Of a DNA stretch of 64,000 nt, positions 36,949 through 50,600 are shown piece after piece. Source of the stretch: Macrostomum hystrix (lineage: Eukaryota; Platyhelminthes; Macrostomidae); NCBI GenBank assembly GCA_950097015.1, contig CATNEN010000029.1, positions 2,796,001 through 2,860,000 of the forward strand, written 5' to 3'. How positions within the stretch are numbered: the stretch's first letter is position 1; each line of letters begins with the position of its first letter. The notes under the pieces were generated by a model that saw only the letters and a program-made list of their open reading frames with translations, did no database searches and had not been told where the DNA came from. Both the position numbers and the translations under genes were made by a program.

Positions 36949-37947
36949 GTGCAGATTATGGTCAAAAGGATTTCGAACAAAAAGATCAAGTGAAAAAAAG
37001 ATAAAAAATAAGAGGCATGAAAAAGGATAAAGAATAGGGAAAGGAATATCGATGCTAGAAAGATAAAAACAGCAAGTAGGAAAATAATGATAAAATAACG
37101 AAAACGGGAATAGAAACAGAATCACTGCCAGTTAAATAGCACAGGTGCGAATCAATATAAAACGATGGTTTTCAAGCCGAGAGAGGTCAAGCGGTTTTAA
37201 CAAGATGGACAAGCTAAATAAAACCTTATTGGTCAGACGTGCAGTCGAGTTTTTGCTATTTTTAGAATCCTAGGGCACGTGACCAACCGACACAGCCAAT
37301 CAGAATAAATCTGAATAGATGGAAGACAATTTTTTTGGGCGTAAGTCAAGAATCTACAGTATTAAACTAGCTTATAAAAACCTCACTCAGCTAGATTTCT
37401 TCGGCTTGAAAAGAATAAAAACAAGTGCTTAATAGAATAAATTATTACACGATTAAGCACAAGCGCATATTGGAACACGCTTGCACTGAGGGTTGCGGGA
37501 ACAAACCACACAGATTTAAGATCCCATTTACCCTGATATATGGGAATGAATTGTCGAGCTAAACCTAATCCCCAACAATGTATAACAGGATGAATCTACT
37601 GTTCATATCCTATATAGCTAATCAGAAAAACAAATATAAAAAATCACTTTACTTAGTGGAAGAGTATTTAAAGCAAAGACAACGTGTCAACAAACGGAAT
37701 TAAAAATAACAGTCATAATTATAATCATAACGATAAAAGATACAAAATTATTGAAAGAATTTCAAGGGCCTAGTGGAAAAGACCCCGATCAGTTATTTGA
37801 TTCTGAAAATCTCATTAAAAGTCATGGGATTGCAAGCAGTTATGACAGTGCAGTTAAGGCAGTGAACTTTAGTCCTCATTGAAACAAACTGATGCCCCGA
37901 TTAATCAGCAACATTAAACGTTCAACAGCCCGCGGTTCGTTTACGCT
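36949..37947. other. Lyase 3' UTR and AT-rich spacer
   Basis: The part nearest the lyase stop (to about 37670) has a diverged inverted match at 61265-61490, as expected for duplicated 3' UTR and flank. The remainder shows nothing. Confidence 0.5.
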
Positions 37948-40900
37948 CTAAACGCTCAGGCAGACGTCCAGAAATCCCATGGCAATGTCGTCAACAATGC
38001 TCGGGTCCGGGATGCGCTGAGCTGTGCCATAGATTGCACCCTGTGGATTTGGAGCAAACGGCAGTGCTGAGCACACATTTCCCCTTGTAGCTAATAGCTG
38101 TTTCCTGCACACTACTCACCATTCCAGTGTCCTTCGCTGTCGGATCCTTTATGAGGACGGCGGCGGCATCGCGGATGTCGCGCAGCAGGCGCTCCGCCAC
38201 ACCCGGCTGCGTGTGCACATAGGTGCAGCAGATGTGGAAACTGCAGTGTGCGGGCCGAGGTATGGGTATAATGCCATTTGACACACCTTGGCCATCACAC
38301 CAAACTGCCATTTGACACACCTTGGCCATCACACCAAACTGCAATTTGACACACCTTGGCCATCACACCAAACTGCCATTTGACACACCTTGGCCATCAC
38401 ACCAAACTGCCATTTGACACACCTTGGCCATCACACCAAACTGCCATTTGACACACCTTGGCCATCACACCAAACTGCCATTTGACACACCTTGGCCATC
38501 ACACCAAACTGCCACTTGACAGCCCTTGCTCATCACACCAAACTGCCACTTGACAGCCCTTGCTCATCACACCAAACTGCCACTTGACAGCTCTTGGTCA
38601 TCACACCAAACTGCCACTTGACAGCTCTTGCTCATCACACCAAACTGCCACTTGACAGCCCTTGCTCATCACACCAAACTGCCACTTGACAGCCCTTGCT
38701 CATCACACCAAACTGCCACTTGACAGCTCTTGCTCATCACGCCAAACTGCCACTTGACAGCTCTTGGCCATCACACCAAACTGCCACTTGACAGCTCTTG
38801 CTCATCACGCCAAACTGCCACTTGACAGCTCTTGGCCATCACACCAAACTGCCACTTGACAGCTCTTGCTCATCACGCCAAACTGCCACTTGACAGCTCT
38901 TGGCCATCACACCAAACTGCCACTTGACAGCTCTTGGCCATCACACCAAACTGCCACTTGACAGCCCTTGCTCATCACACCAAACTGCCACTTGACAGCT
39001 CTTGGCCATCACACCAAACTGCCACTTGACAGCCCTTGCTCATCACACCAAACTGCCACTTGACAGCCCTTGCTCATCACACCAAACTGCCACTTGACAG
39101 CCCTTGCTCATCACACCAAACTGCCACTTGACAGCTCTTGCTCATCACACCAAACTGCCACTTGACAGCTCTTGGCCATCACACCAAACTGCCACTTGAC
39201 AGCCCTTGCTCATCACACCAAACTGCCACTTGACAGCCCTTGCTCATCACACCAAACTGCCACTTGACAGCCCTTGCTCATCACACCAAACTGCCACTTG
39301 ACAGCTCTTGCTCATCACACCAAACTGCCACTTGACAGCTCTTGGTCATCACATCAAATACGCGATTGAACCATTTTTATTGAATCGTTGGCACTAAGTA
39401 ATAGATTAAAAAATTAAAAGTTTTGTTCACTTTGAAAGAAACAATTTTTGTTTGAAACAATTTGTCGATTTGTATCTGGGAAAAGAATTGATATATGAAT
39501 ATATAAATTCTTTTAAAGGGGGAAAATACTACTTTCTCGGAGGGCACTTCAAACATTGCTAATCAAATATTTGCAATACGATGTGAAAGCGAAGAAATTT
39601 TCGCTACCTCTAATCTGGAGTTCTGGCATTGGGGTCAAAGCTCCCCCACCCCCACCCAGGTCAGCCATGAAAACAGGAAAAACACAGGAGCAGTGTGGCC
39701 CACAACACTGACCTAGCTGGCTTCTGCAGCATGTTCAGGCTCCAGCCCTTCTCCTTCAGCGCCTCGGCTAGGCGGTAGGGACTGAACTGATCGCTGCCAA
39801 TGCCGATGACGCTCATCTGTGGGTCACCCATCAGCTTGACGCCTTCGATTTCTTGCACTCTGCGAGTTCAGTCAGATTTCGGATTCTCATAATAATTTTG
39901 TTCAATTTAGCTTTATTATATCAGATAATCATGATATCTTTTCAGCCCGAGTCACTAACCCGGCTTTGATCTTGCGCGCCGTGCCCACAATCTTCTTGGT
40001 GGCGTCCACGTAGCCTTCGACGCCAAAGTGAAGCAGAGTGGCCCAGCAGGCAGCGATCACTGCGCCAGGACGCGAACCTGCGGAGCATTGTCAAGAGCGC
40101 CTCGGCGATCAATAATGGCTTAGGGATGAAAGTTGGGGATCAGGGATGATAGCATTGGGGATCAGGGATGACAGGGGGAATCAGGGATAACAGTGTAGGG
40201 GATCAGGGATGACTGTGTAGGGGATCAGGGATGACAGTGTAGGGGATCAGGGATGACTGTGTAAGGGATCAGGGATAACAGTGTAGGGGATCAGGGATGA
40301 CTGTGCAGGGGATCAGGGATGACAGTGTAGGGGATCAGGGATAACAGTGTAGGGGATCAGGGATGACAGTGTAGGGGATCAGGGATGACAGTGTATGGGA
40401 TCAGGGATAACAGTGTAGGGGATCAGGGATGACAGTGTTGGGGATCAGGGATGGCAGTGTGTGGACTAGGGATGACAGTGTTGGGGATCAGGGATGACAG
40501 TGTGGGGGATCAGGGATTAGTGTTAGGGATCAGGGATTAGTTCTGGGGATCACGGATGATAGTGTGGGGATTGATGATGTTGGTACGAGCTGTAAGTATT
40601 TCAGATTTTCTGGAACTCGCAAAGCTAGAAAGCACTAACCAGGCATAGTCGGTGAAGCATAGAAGCCGCCGCACCAGCCAGTGTAGGAGAAGAACTGGTG
40701 CTTGCGGTACTCGGCACTGCGATACAGCAGCACCGAAGATCCTTTAGGCGCGAAAGCGTACTGCGGATTGCGAACATGGTTCAAGTAATTGCTTGTTTAA
40801 AAAAGCATACCTCCAATAAACATTTCCTGATTAGGTTGGGTCTAGGAAGTGGATAAGGTTAACGGCTATGCACATGTGGATTGGGTTGGGAAGGAAGTGA

Positions 40901-41601
40901 GGTTGGCGGTTATGAACACTTGGGTTGGGAAGGGAGTGAGGTTGGCGGCTATGTACACTTGGGTTGGGAAGGGAGTGGGGTTGGCGGCTATGTACACTTG
41001 GGTTGGGTTTGGATTGGAGTGAGGTTGGCGGCTAAGTACTCTTGGGTTGGGTTTAGATGGGAGTGAGGTTGGCGGCTATGTACACTTGGGTTAAGTTTGG
41101 AGGGGAGTGAGGTTGACAGCTATGTACACTTGGGTTGGTAAGGGAGTGAGGCTGGCGGCTATGTACACTCCAGCGCTCTGATTGGCTGCTGCTTAGATTT
41201 AGACAGTCACCTTGTGAGTGTCGCAGGAGATGCTGGTCACGCCGGGCACGCGGAAGTCAACAGGCTCAACCGGAAAGCCGGCCTGCTCCATGAAGGGCAG
41301 GAGGAAGCCACCAAGGCAGGCGTCAACATGAACCGGCACGCCGTACTTGATGCCAAGCTGGGAAAAACAAACGGATAAAATAATGATAGAGTAAAAACTG
41401 TCTAATAGTTGACATAAAAATGGCTATGAATGTATTTACCGACTTGAGCATTCTGGTTACTAGTATAACACATGAGAGAGACTGACATTGCGGCAGGAAT
41501 TCCACATGCCAAACAAAGTCATGTTATTGAATCCGCGTATGAGATAGCCGCTCATTACGGGCACCGATGAGTCGGAATGAAGTTAAAAACCTATCTTTCT
41601 C

Positions 41602-41636
<35 letters not shown>

Positions 41637-44600
41637 GTCATCGACACGATATGCAAAATAGAATCTCTTCGGGCAGAATGATTTGTACAATTTCCTATTA
41701 AGGAAATAATTGCAACTCAACATCAGATTATGCAGAATATGAAGGACTAAAGCAAAAAGATAATTCAGCTGTTGCATGAGCACTCACAGCTAGTGCCTTT
41801 GAGATAGAAATTCTTTGCACTGCTTCCCGTTTATAAACGCACTCAGAGGCCAATACCGCATGTATTTATATAACTATTTTTTGCAGAATGATCAGAATAA
41901 AACCCTATGAAGCAGCAAAAAAAGAGTTTGAACACGTGGCCAGACCAACCGAATGACTGACACGCAACACCGGCACAGCTCCCCCGCCCCCCCCAACTTT
42001 CAGAGTTAGCTTTTAGAGTTGGCACGAGAAAAGTAGATGGAAACACACTGGCCTTATCTAAATATCCCTAATGGATGGCAAGTAAAACACACCAGTCTGG
42101 TGAAGTCCGCTCAAAAGGAAATACTTAAACCAGATGCTGGCTGTGTTGTGCCTCAGTACAAAAACAAACGAAAATAAGTGTTGGAGCATTAATGCAGCCA
42201 AGACTATGATGGGCTCACAACACTTCATTGGCAAACTGCTTTGCATTAATGACAATGTAAGCACTACTGAAAACTGGATTGGATAACACTCAGGTGGGAC
42301 AATAGCAGTCTGATGCACACAGTGAAACACTCAGGTGGGACAATAGCAGCCTGATGCACACACTGAAACACTCAGGTGGGATAATAGCAGCCTGATGCAC
42401 ACACTGAAACACTCAGGTGAGACAATAGCAGCCTGATGCACACACTGAAACACTCAGGTGGGACAATAGCAGTCTGATGCACACAGTGAAACACTCAGGT
42501 GGGACAATAGCAGCCTGATGCACACACTGAAACACTCAGGTGGGATAATAGCAGCCTGATGCACACACTGAAACACTCAGGTGAGACAATAGCAGCCTGA
42601 TGCACACACTGAAACACTCAGGTGAGACAATAGCAGCCTGATGCACACACTGAAACACTCAGGTGAGACAATAGCAGCCTGATGCACACACTGAAACACT
42701 CAGGTGGGACAATAGCAGCCTGATGCACACACTGAAACACTCAGGTGACACAATAGCAGCTTGATGCACACACTGAAACACTCAGGTGGGACAATAGCAG
42801 CCTGATGCACACACTGAAACACTCAGGTGGGACAATAGCAGCCTGATGCACACACTGAAACACTCAGGTGAGACAATAGCAGCCTGATGCACACACTGAA
42901 ACACTCAGGTGGGACAATAGCAGCCTGATGCACACACTGAAACACTCAGGTGGGACAATAGCAGTCTGATGCACACACTGAAACACTCAGGTGACACAAT
43001 AGCAGCCTGATGCACACACTGAAACACTCAGGTGACACAATAGCAGCCTGATGCACACACTGAAACACTCAAGTGGGACAATAGCAGCCTGATGCACACA
43101 CTGAAACACTCAGGTGGGACAATAGCAGCCTGATGCACACACTGAAACACTCAGGTGGGATAATAGCAGTCTGATGCACACACTGAAACACTCAGGTGAG
43201 ACAATAGCAGCCTGATGCACACACTGAAACACTCAGGTGGGACAATAGCAGCCTGATGCACACACTGAAACACTCAGGTGAGACAATAGCAGTCTGATGT
43301 ACACACTGAAACACTCAGGTGGGACAATAGCAGCCTGATGCACACACTGAAACACTCAGGTGGGATAATAGCATCCTGATGCACACACTGAAACACTCAG
43401 GTGGGACAATAGCAGCCTGATGCACACACTGAAACACTCAGGTGGGACAATAGCAGCCTGATGCACACACTGAAACACTCAGGTGACACAATAGCAGCCT
43501 GATGCACTGAGAGGTACGGGATGCACCTGAAAGCACTGATAAGCGCCGTTGCACAGAAAAAAAATTGAGAAGGTCTAGCGCACAGTATTAAAAAAGGGGG
43601 TAAAAATGAGATGCATTTATTATTGTTACATTTTATACTTGTATTCGCAAGTAGCCAGTCTAATGCGAAAGAAGGAGCGAGAAGCCAGACCTTTAGTCTG
43701 GAAAAAGTGCAAAATTATTTATCTGAATTTTTACATTCAATTACGAACATAGAGTCGTAAAGACAGGATTTTCTGCCTCTAGAAGAATATATCAAATTTT
43801 CAGATAATTCTGTTAAAAAAACATACGTAGAAAACCGCTAAAACTCATAAAAAGAATTTGTCTGATTACTATGTGGGTTGTCTAATTGAAAATTGATTGT
43901 AGGACAAGTGGGGGTAAATAAGAAAATTAGGACGTAGGCAGATGCAACACCCAGATAGACACACACAGAACAAGCGAACTAAAATGTTTTAAATCAAAAG
44001 ACTTCCCTAAAAAACAATCATTAGGATAGTAGAGCAGTGAAGCAGTCGTTTAATGGCCCTGATTTTCGGGACAGCGGGTTGCAAGCGTTAAAGACTAGTT
44101 AAACAAATTTGGAGCCAAACTAGGAATATAACTCAATGGGATAAGATAAAACGATACAAACTTGGGATTAACTGTGGCTTAGTCCCCGTTAGGCATTTTG
44201 GTAAGAAAAAAATCCCCCTTGGGAAATCTTTTGACTAGCTCGGATTACTGAGGAATCAATCAAATATCTGAGGAATCAATGGGATAACTGAGGAATCAAT
44301 GGGATAGCTAAGGAATCAATGGGATAACTGAGGAATCAATGGGATAGCTAAGGAATCAATGGGATAACTGAGGAATCAATGGGATAGCTGAGGAATCGAT
44401 GGGATTGCTGAGGAATCGATGGGATAACTGAGGAATCAATGGGATAGCTGAGGAATCGATGGGATAGCTGAGGAATCGATGGGATAGCTGAGGAATCGAT
44501 GGGATAACTGAGGAATCAATGGGATAGCTGAGGAATCAATGGGATAGCTGAGGAATCGATGGGATAGCTGAGGAATCAATGGGATAGCTGAGGAATCAAT

Positions 44601-47600
44601 GGGATAGCTGAGGAATCGATGGGATAACTGAGGAATCGATGGGATAACTGCGGAATTGATGGGATAACTGAGGAATCGATGGGATAACTGAGGAATCGAT
44701 AGGATAACTGAGGAATCGATGGGATAACTGAGGAATCGATGGGATAACTGAGGAATCGATGGGATAACTGAGGAATCGATGGGATAACTGAGGAATCGAT
44801 GGGATAACTGAGGAATCGATGGGATAACTGAGGAATCGATGGAATAACTGAGGAATCAATGGTATAACTGAGGAATCAATGGTATAACTGAGGAATCGAT
44901 GGGATAACTGAGGAATCAATGGGATAACTGAGGAATCAATGGGATAACTGAGGAATCAATGGGATAACTGAGGAATCGATGGAATAACTGAGGAATCAAT
45001 GGTATAACTGAGAAATCAATGGTATAACTGAGGAATCAATGGTATAACTGAGGAATCGATGGGATAAATAAGAAATCAATGGGATAAAGGAATCGAAAGG
45101 AATCGATGGGATAAATAAGGAATCATTGGGATAACTGAGGAATCAATAGGATAACTAAGAAATCGTAGGGATAAATTTTGGAATCAAGTAGCAAATATTA
45201 GGTAAGGTCAGGTCAGGTCAGTTAATACAAAAAAGCATTAGAATCAGTTCAAAATAACATCTCCTAGGAAAAGAAATCTGCTTGAGCACCGTGAGATGGG
45301 CTGAAGCAAAGCTAGCAATTATTAAAATGACTGCGTGTTAGAAGACTACGAGCTTATAACCCAAATACTACAAAGCAGATGAGGGATTGCAGCCACGCAT
45401 GAGCGACCATCCACTCCGACGTCTGCGCAGATTTGTTTTGGAAACAAAACTTTAATAAGTGCGTGGCAAATAGTGCGAGAACAATCACAACAATAGCAGG
45501 GGTGTACTTGCCGCTTGAGCACACTTCATTAATAAGGTTGAGACTGTGCATTTGAATAGGCTGAGATTGTTTATTTGAGTAGGCTGAGGCTCTTTATCTG
45601 AGCAGGTTAATACATTTTGTTTGAGTAGGTTGAGACAGTTTATTTGAGTAGGGTGGGACTGTTTATTTGAGTAGGCTGAGACAGTTTATTTGAGTAGGTT
45701 GAGACAGTTTATTTGAGTAGGCTGAGACAGTTAATTTGAGTAGGCTGAGACAGTTTATTTGAGTAGGTTGAGACAGTTTATTTGAGTAGGTTGAGACAGT
45801 TTATTTGAGTAGGTTGAGACAGTTTATTTGAGTAGGCTGAGACAGTTTATTTGAGTAGGCTGAGACAGTTTATTTGAGTAGGCTGAGACAGTTTATTTGA
45901 GTAGGTTGAGACAGTTTATTTGAGTAGGTTGAGACAGTTTATTTGAGTAGGCTGAGACAGTTTATTTGAGTAGGCTGAGACAGTTTATTTGAGTAGGTTG
46001 AGACAGTTTATTTGAGTAGGCTGAGACAGTTTATTTGAGTAGGCTGAGACAGTTTATTTGAGTAGGCTGAGACTGGTTATTTGAGTAGGCTGAGACAGTT
46101 TATTTGAGTAGGCTGAGACAGTTTATTTGAGTAGGCTGAGACAGTTTATTTGAGTAGGCTGAGACAGTTTATTTGAGTAGGTTGAGACAGTTTATTTGAG
46201 TAGGTTGAGACAGTTTATTTGAGTAGGCTGAGACAGTTTATTTGAGTAGGCTGAGACAGTTTATTTGAGTAGGTTGAGACAGTTTATTTGAGTAGGCTGA
46301 GACAGTTTATTTGAGTAGGCTGAGACAGTTTATTTGAGTAGGTTGAGACAGTTTATTTGAGTAGGCTGAGACAGTTTATTTGAGTAGGCTGAGACAGTTT
46401 ATTTGAGTAGGTTGAGACAGTTTATTTGAGTAGGTTGAGACAGTTTATTTGAGTAGGCTGAGACAGTTTATTTGAGTAGGCTGAGACAGTTTATTTGAGT
46501 AGGTTGAGACAGTTTATTTGAGTAGGCTGAGACAGTTTATTTGAGTAGGCTGAGACAGTTTATTTGAGTAGGCTGAGACTGTTTATTTGAGCACACAGGT
46601 GGTATAATTATAAGCAGAAATTAAATTTGTAGTCGAAATAAAAAACGCTGGAATAATTTGGAGCATTGAGCAGGACTGAGCAACCCACAGCTAGAGCGCA
46701 GTTAAAAGGCGGCATTCCTTGAATTTAATTTCTATTTACCAAAGAACGGATGGTAATTTTTTGAAGAAAGAAATTTCTTTGCATACCTTAAGCAAATAAT
46801 CAAGCAACCAAGCAATCAAACGATTCCTTGTAGAAGCACAATTTTTGGAAACTGAAAATTCTGCTTTTAGGCTTTATACACATCATCTCTACTCAGTCAC
46901 TCTCTCGTCACTTCTCTCTCGTGTCGCACCAGAAAAGCAAACAGGCCGCGCGTTTTGGCCGGCTTTTAGCAGAGATTTTGAACGACCCAAGAAAACTACT
47001 TCTGGCCCATTTTTGAGAGGGCATGGGGAGGCGGGCGCGAGGGACGGTCTAGAGGTGGATTTGGGGCGAACTTTGATGGCATCCTGGCGCGGTGTTTAAA
47101 ACCAATCGAGAACGGCTGACACGCGATGAAGGCAAATAATGGAATACATTTTAGCGGCTCGGGACTAAGGTACCGAGGTACTAAGGTACTAAGGTACTCT
47201 GCATCTCCTACACTGCATCTCCCACACTGCATCTCCCACACTGCATCTCCCACACTGCATCTCCCACACTGCATCTCCCACACTGCATCTCCTACACTGC
47301 ATCTCCCACACTGCATCTCCCACACTGCATCTCCCACACTGCATCTCCCACACTGCATCTCCCACACTGCATCTCCCACACTGAATCTCCCACACTGCAT
47401 CTCCTACACTGCATCTCCTACACTGCATCTCCCACACTGCATCTCCAACACTGCATCTCCCACACTGCATCTCCCACACTGCATCTCCCACACTGCATCT
47501 CCCACACTGCATCTCCCACAATGCATCTCCTACACTGCACACTCTCATGCAATTGTTTGGCAAAGTAGAAGACTAAAAGCAAAAAAGCGCAGCCGGCTAC

Positions 47601-50600
47601 CTTGGCAATTTCTCCGATAGGATCGATAATGCCGTGCGAATAGGACGGCGAGCTGCCCACCAGCTGAAAAAGGACAAGAGTTATTACTAATAAGTGCAAA
47701 AGCGCCGAACCCGTTTCTGCCCCGTTTGCCCTGATCTACCCCCGTTTAATCCACCTCCTGTCTGACCTACCCCCGTTTAATCCATCGCCTGTCTGATCTG
47801 CCCCGTTTAATCCATCCCCTGTCTGATCTGCCCCGTTTAATCCAACGCCTGTCTGATCTGCCCCGTTTAATCCATCCCCTGTCTGATCGCCCCCGTTTAA
47901 TCCATCTCCTGTCTGATCTACCCCCGTTTAATCCATCCCCTGTCTGATCTACCCCCGTTTAATCCATCCCCTGTCTGATCCGCCCCGTTTAATCCATCTC
48001 CTGTCTGATCCGTCCCGTTTAATCCATCCCCTGTCTGATCCCCCCGTTTAATCCATCCCCTGTCTGATATACCCCCGTTTAATCCATCTCCTGTCTGATC
48101 TGCCCCGTTTAATCCATCCCCTGTCTGATCCACCCCGTTTAATCCATCCCCTGTCTGATCTGCCCCTTTTAATCCATCCCCTGTCTGATCTGCCCCGTTT
48201 AATCCATCCCCTGTCTGATCTGCCCCGTTTAATCCATCCCCTGTCTGATCTGCCCCGTTTAATCCATCCCCTGTCTGATCTACCCCCGTTTAATCCATCC
48301 CCTGTCTGATCTGCCCCGTTTAATCCATCTCCTGTCTGATCTACCCCCGTTTAATCCATATCCTGTCTGATCTGCCCCGTTTAATCCATCGCCTGTCTGA
48401 TCTGCCCCGTTTAATCCATCCCCTGTCTGATCTGCCCCGTTTAATCCATCCCCTGTCTGATCCACCCCGTTTAATCCATCCCCTGTCTGATCTGCCCCTT
48501 TTAATCCATCCCCTGTCTGATCTGCCCCGTTTAATCCATCCCCTGTCTGATCTGCCCCGTTTAATCCATCCCCTGTCTGATCTGCCCCTTTTAATCCATC
48601 CCCTGTCTGATCCACCCCGTTTAATCCATCCCCTGTCTGATCTGCCCCTTTTAATCCATCCCCTGTCTGATCTGCCCCGTTTAATCCATCCCCTGTCTGA
48701 TCTGCCCCGTTTAATCCATCCCCTGTCTGATCTTCCCCCGTTTAATCCATCCCCTGTCTGATCTGCCCCGTTTAATCCATCTCCTGTCTGATCTACCCCC
48801 GTTTAATCCATCTCCTGTCTGATCTGCCCCGTTTAATCCATCGCCTGTCTGATCTGCCCCGTTTAATCCATCCCCTGTCTGATCTGCCCCGTTTAATCCA
48901 TCGCCTGTCTGATCTGCCCCGTTTAATCCATCCCCTGTCTGATCTGCCCCGTTTAATCCATCGCCTGTCTGATCTGCCCCGTTTAATCCATCCCCTGTCT
49001 GATCTGCCCCGTTTAACCTCTCTCCTGCCTTCTCCACTTAATCCCCCGCTTGATCTGTCGTATCCTGCAGAACCCTGAGTTAGAGCACTAAGTGAGTCTA
49101 CATACCATGCAGGTATTCTTGTTAATAGCGGCCTTCATCGCAGCCACGTCTACACGACCGTCTGGCATGGTGGGAATGTGCACGATTCGCAGCCTCAGGT
49201 AGTGAGCCGCCTGAGCATTTGGCGATGTGAATCGGGACAATTGTGTGAGAAATGCTATGAGAAATGCACAGAATTAAGAGAGATATATTAGCATAGCTAT
49301 GAGAAATGCACATAGTCAGGTGAGATATGAGAATAGCTATGAGAAATGCACATAGTCAGGTGAGATATGAGAATAGCTATGAGAAATGCACATAGTCAGG
49401 TGAGATATGAGAATAGCTATGAGAAATGCACAGAATTAAGAGAGATATATTAGCATAGCTATGAGAAATGCACAGAATTAAGAGAGAGATATGAGAATAG
49501 CTATGAGAAATGCACAGAATTAAGAGAGATATATTAGCATAGCTATGAGAAATGCACAGAATTAAGAGAGAGATATGAGAATAGCTATGAGAAATGCACA
49601 GAGTCAGGTGAGATATGAGAATAGCTATGAGAAATGCACAGAATTAAGAGAGATATGAGAATAGCTATGAGAAATGCACAGAATTAAGAGAGATATGATC
49701 ATAGAGATATGATGATCATAGAGAAATGAGAAATGCACAGAGTCAGGAGAGATATGAGAATAGCTATGAGAAATGCACATAGTCAGGTGAGATATGAGAA
49801 TAGCTATGAGAAATGCACAGAATTAAGAGAGATATATTAGCATAGCTATGAGAAATGCACATAGTCAGGTGAGATATGAGAATAGCTATGAGAAATGCAC
49901 ATAGTCAGGTGAGATATGAGAATAGCTATGAGAAATGCACATAGTCAGGTGAGATATGAGAATAGCTATGAGAAATGCACAGAATTAAGAGAGATATATT
50001 AGCATAGCTATGAGAAATGCACAGAATTAAGAGAGAGATATGAGAATAGCTATGAGAAATGCACAGAATTAAGAGAGATATATTAGCATAGCTATGAGAA
50101 ATGCACAGAATTAAGAGAGAGATATGAGAATAGCTATGAGAAATGCACAGAGTCAGGTGAGATATGAGAATAGCTATGAGAAATGCACAGAATTAAGAGA
50201 GATAGGAGCATAGCTGTGAGAAATGCACAGAATTAAGAGAGATATGAGCATAGCTATGAGAAATGCACAGAATTAAGAGAGATATGATCATAGAGATATG
50301 ATGATCATAGAGAAATGAGAAATGCACAGAGTCAGGAGAGATATGAGAACATCTTACCTTATCAAAGGCAGCATGAGCTGTGCTCGATACAATCCTGAAA
50401 AGGCAATTGTTGGCATCGTGTTAAAAGATATTAGCAAATATTTTGTATAGTGTAACAAACAGAGTGTAATAAACAGATAGTGAAGATAGTAAAATTGGGA
50501 ATAGACCAGTCGTGATTGACAGGTAGGTAGCCAGCGAGCCACTGTCAAATTCAATCACTGGGCACAAAACACTCAGCGGTTCTGACAATGTCTAGCCGAG

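Noticed and set aside
35895-37125. Minus-strand ORFs with hydrophobic starts followed by Ser/Pro/Leu repeats
   Set aside because: The hydrophobic start is AT-rich flank and the rest is the 22-bp array; no cleavage sites or splice signals, unlike the real precursor at 29 kb.
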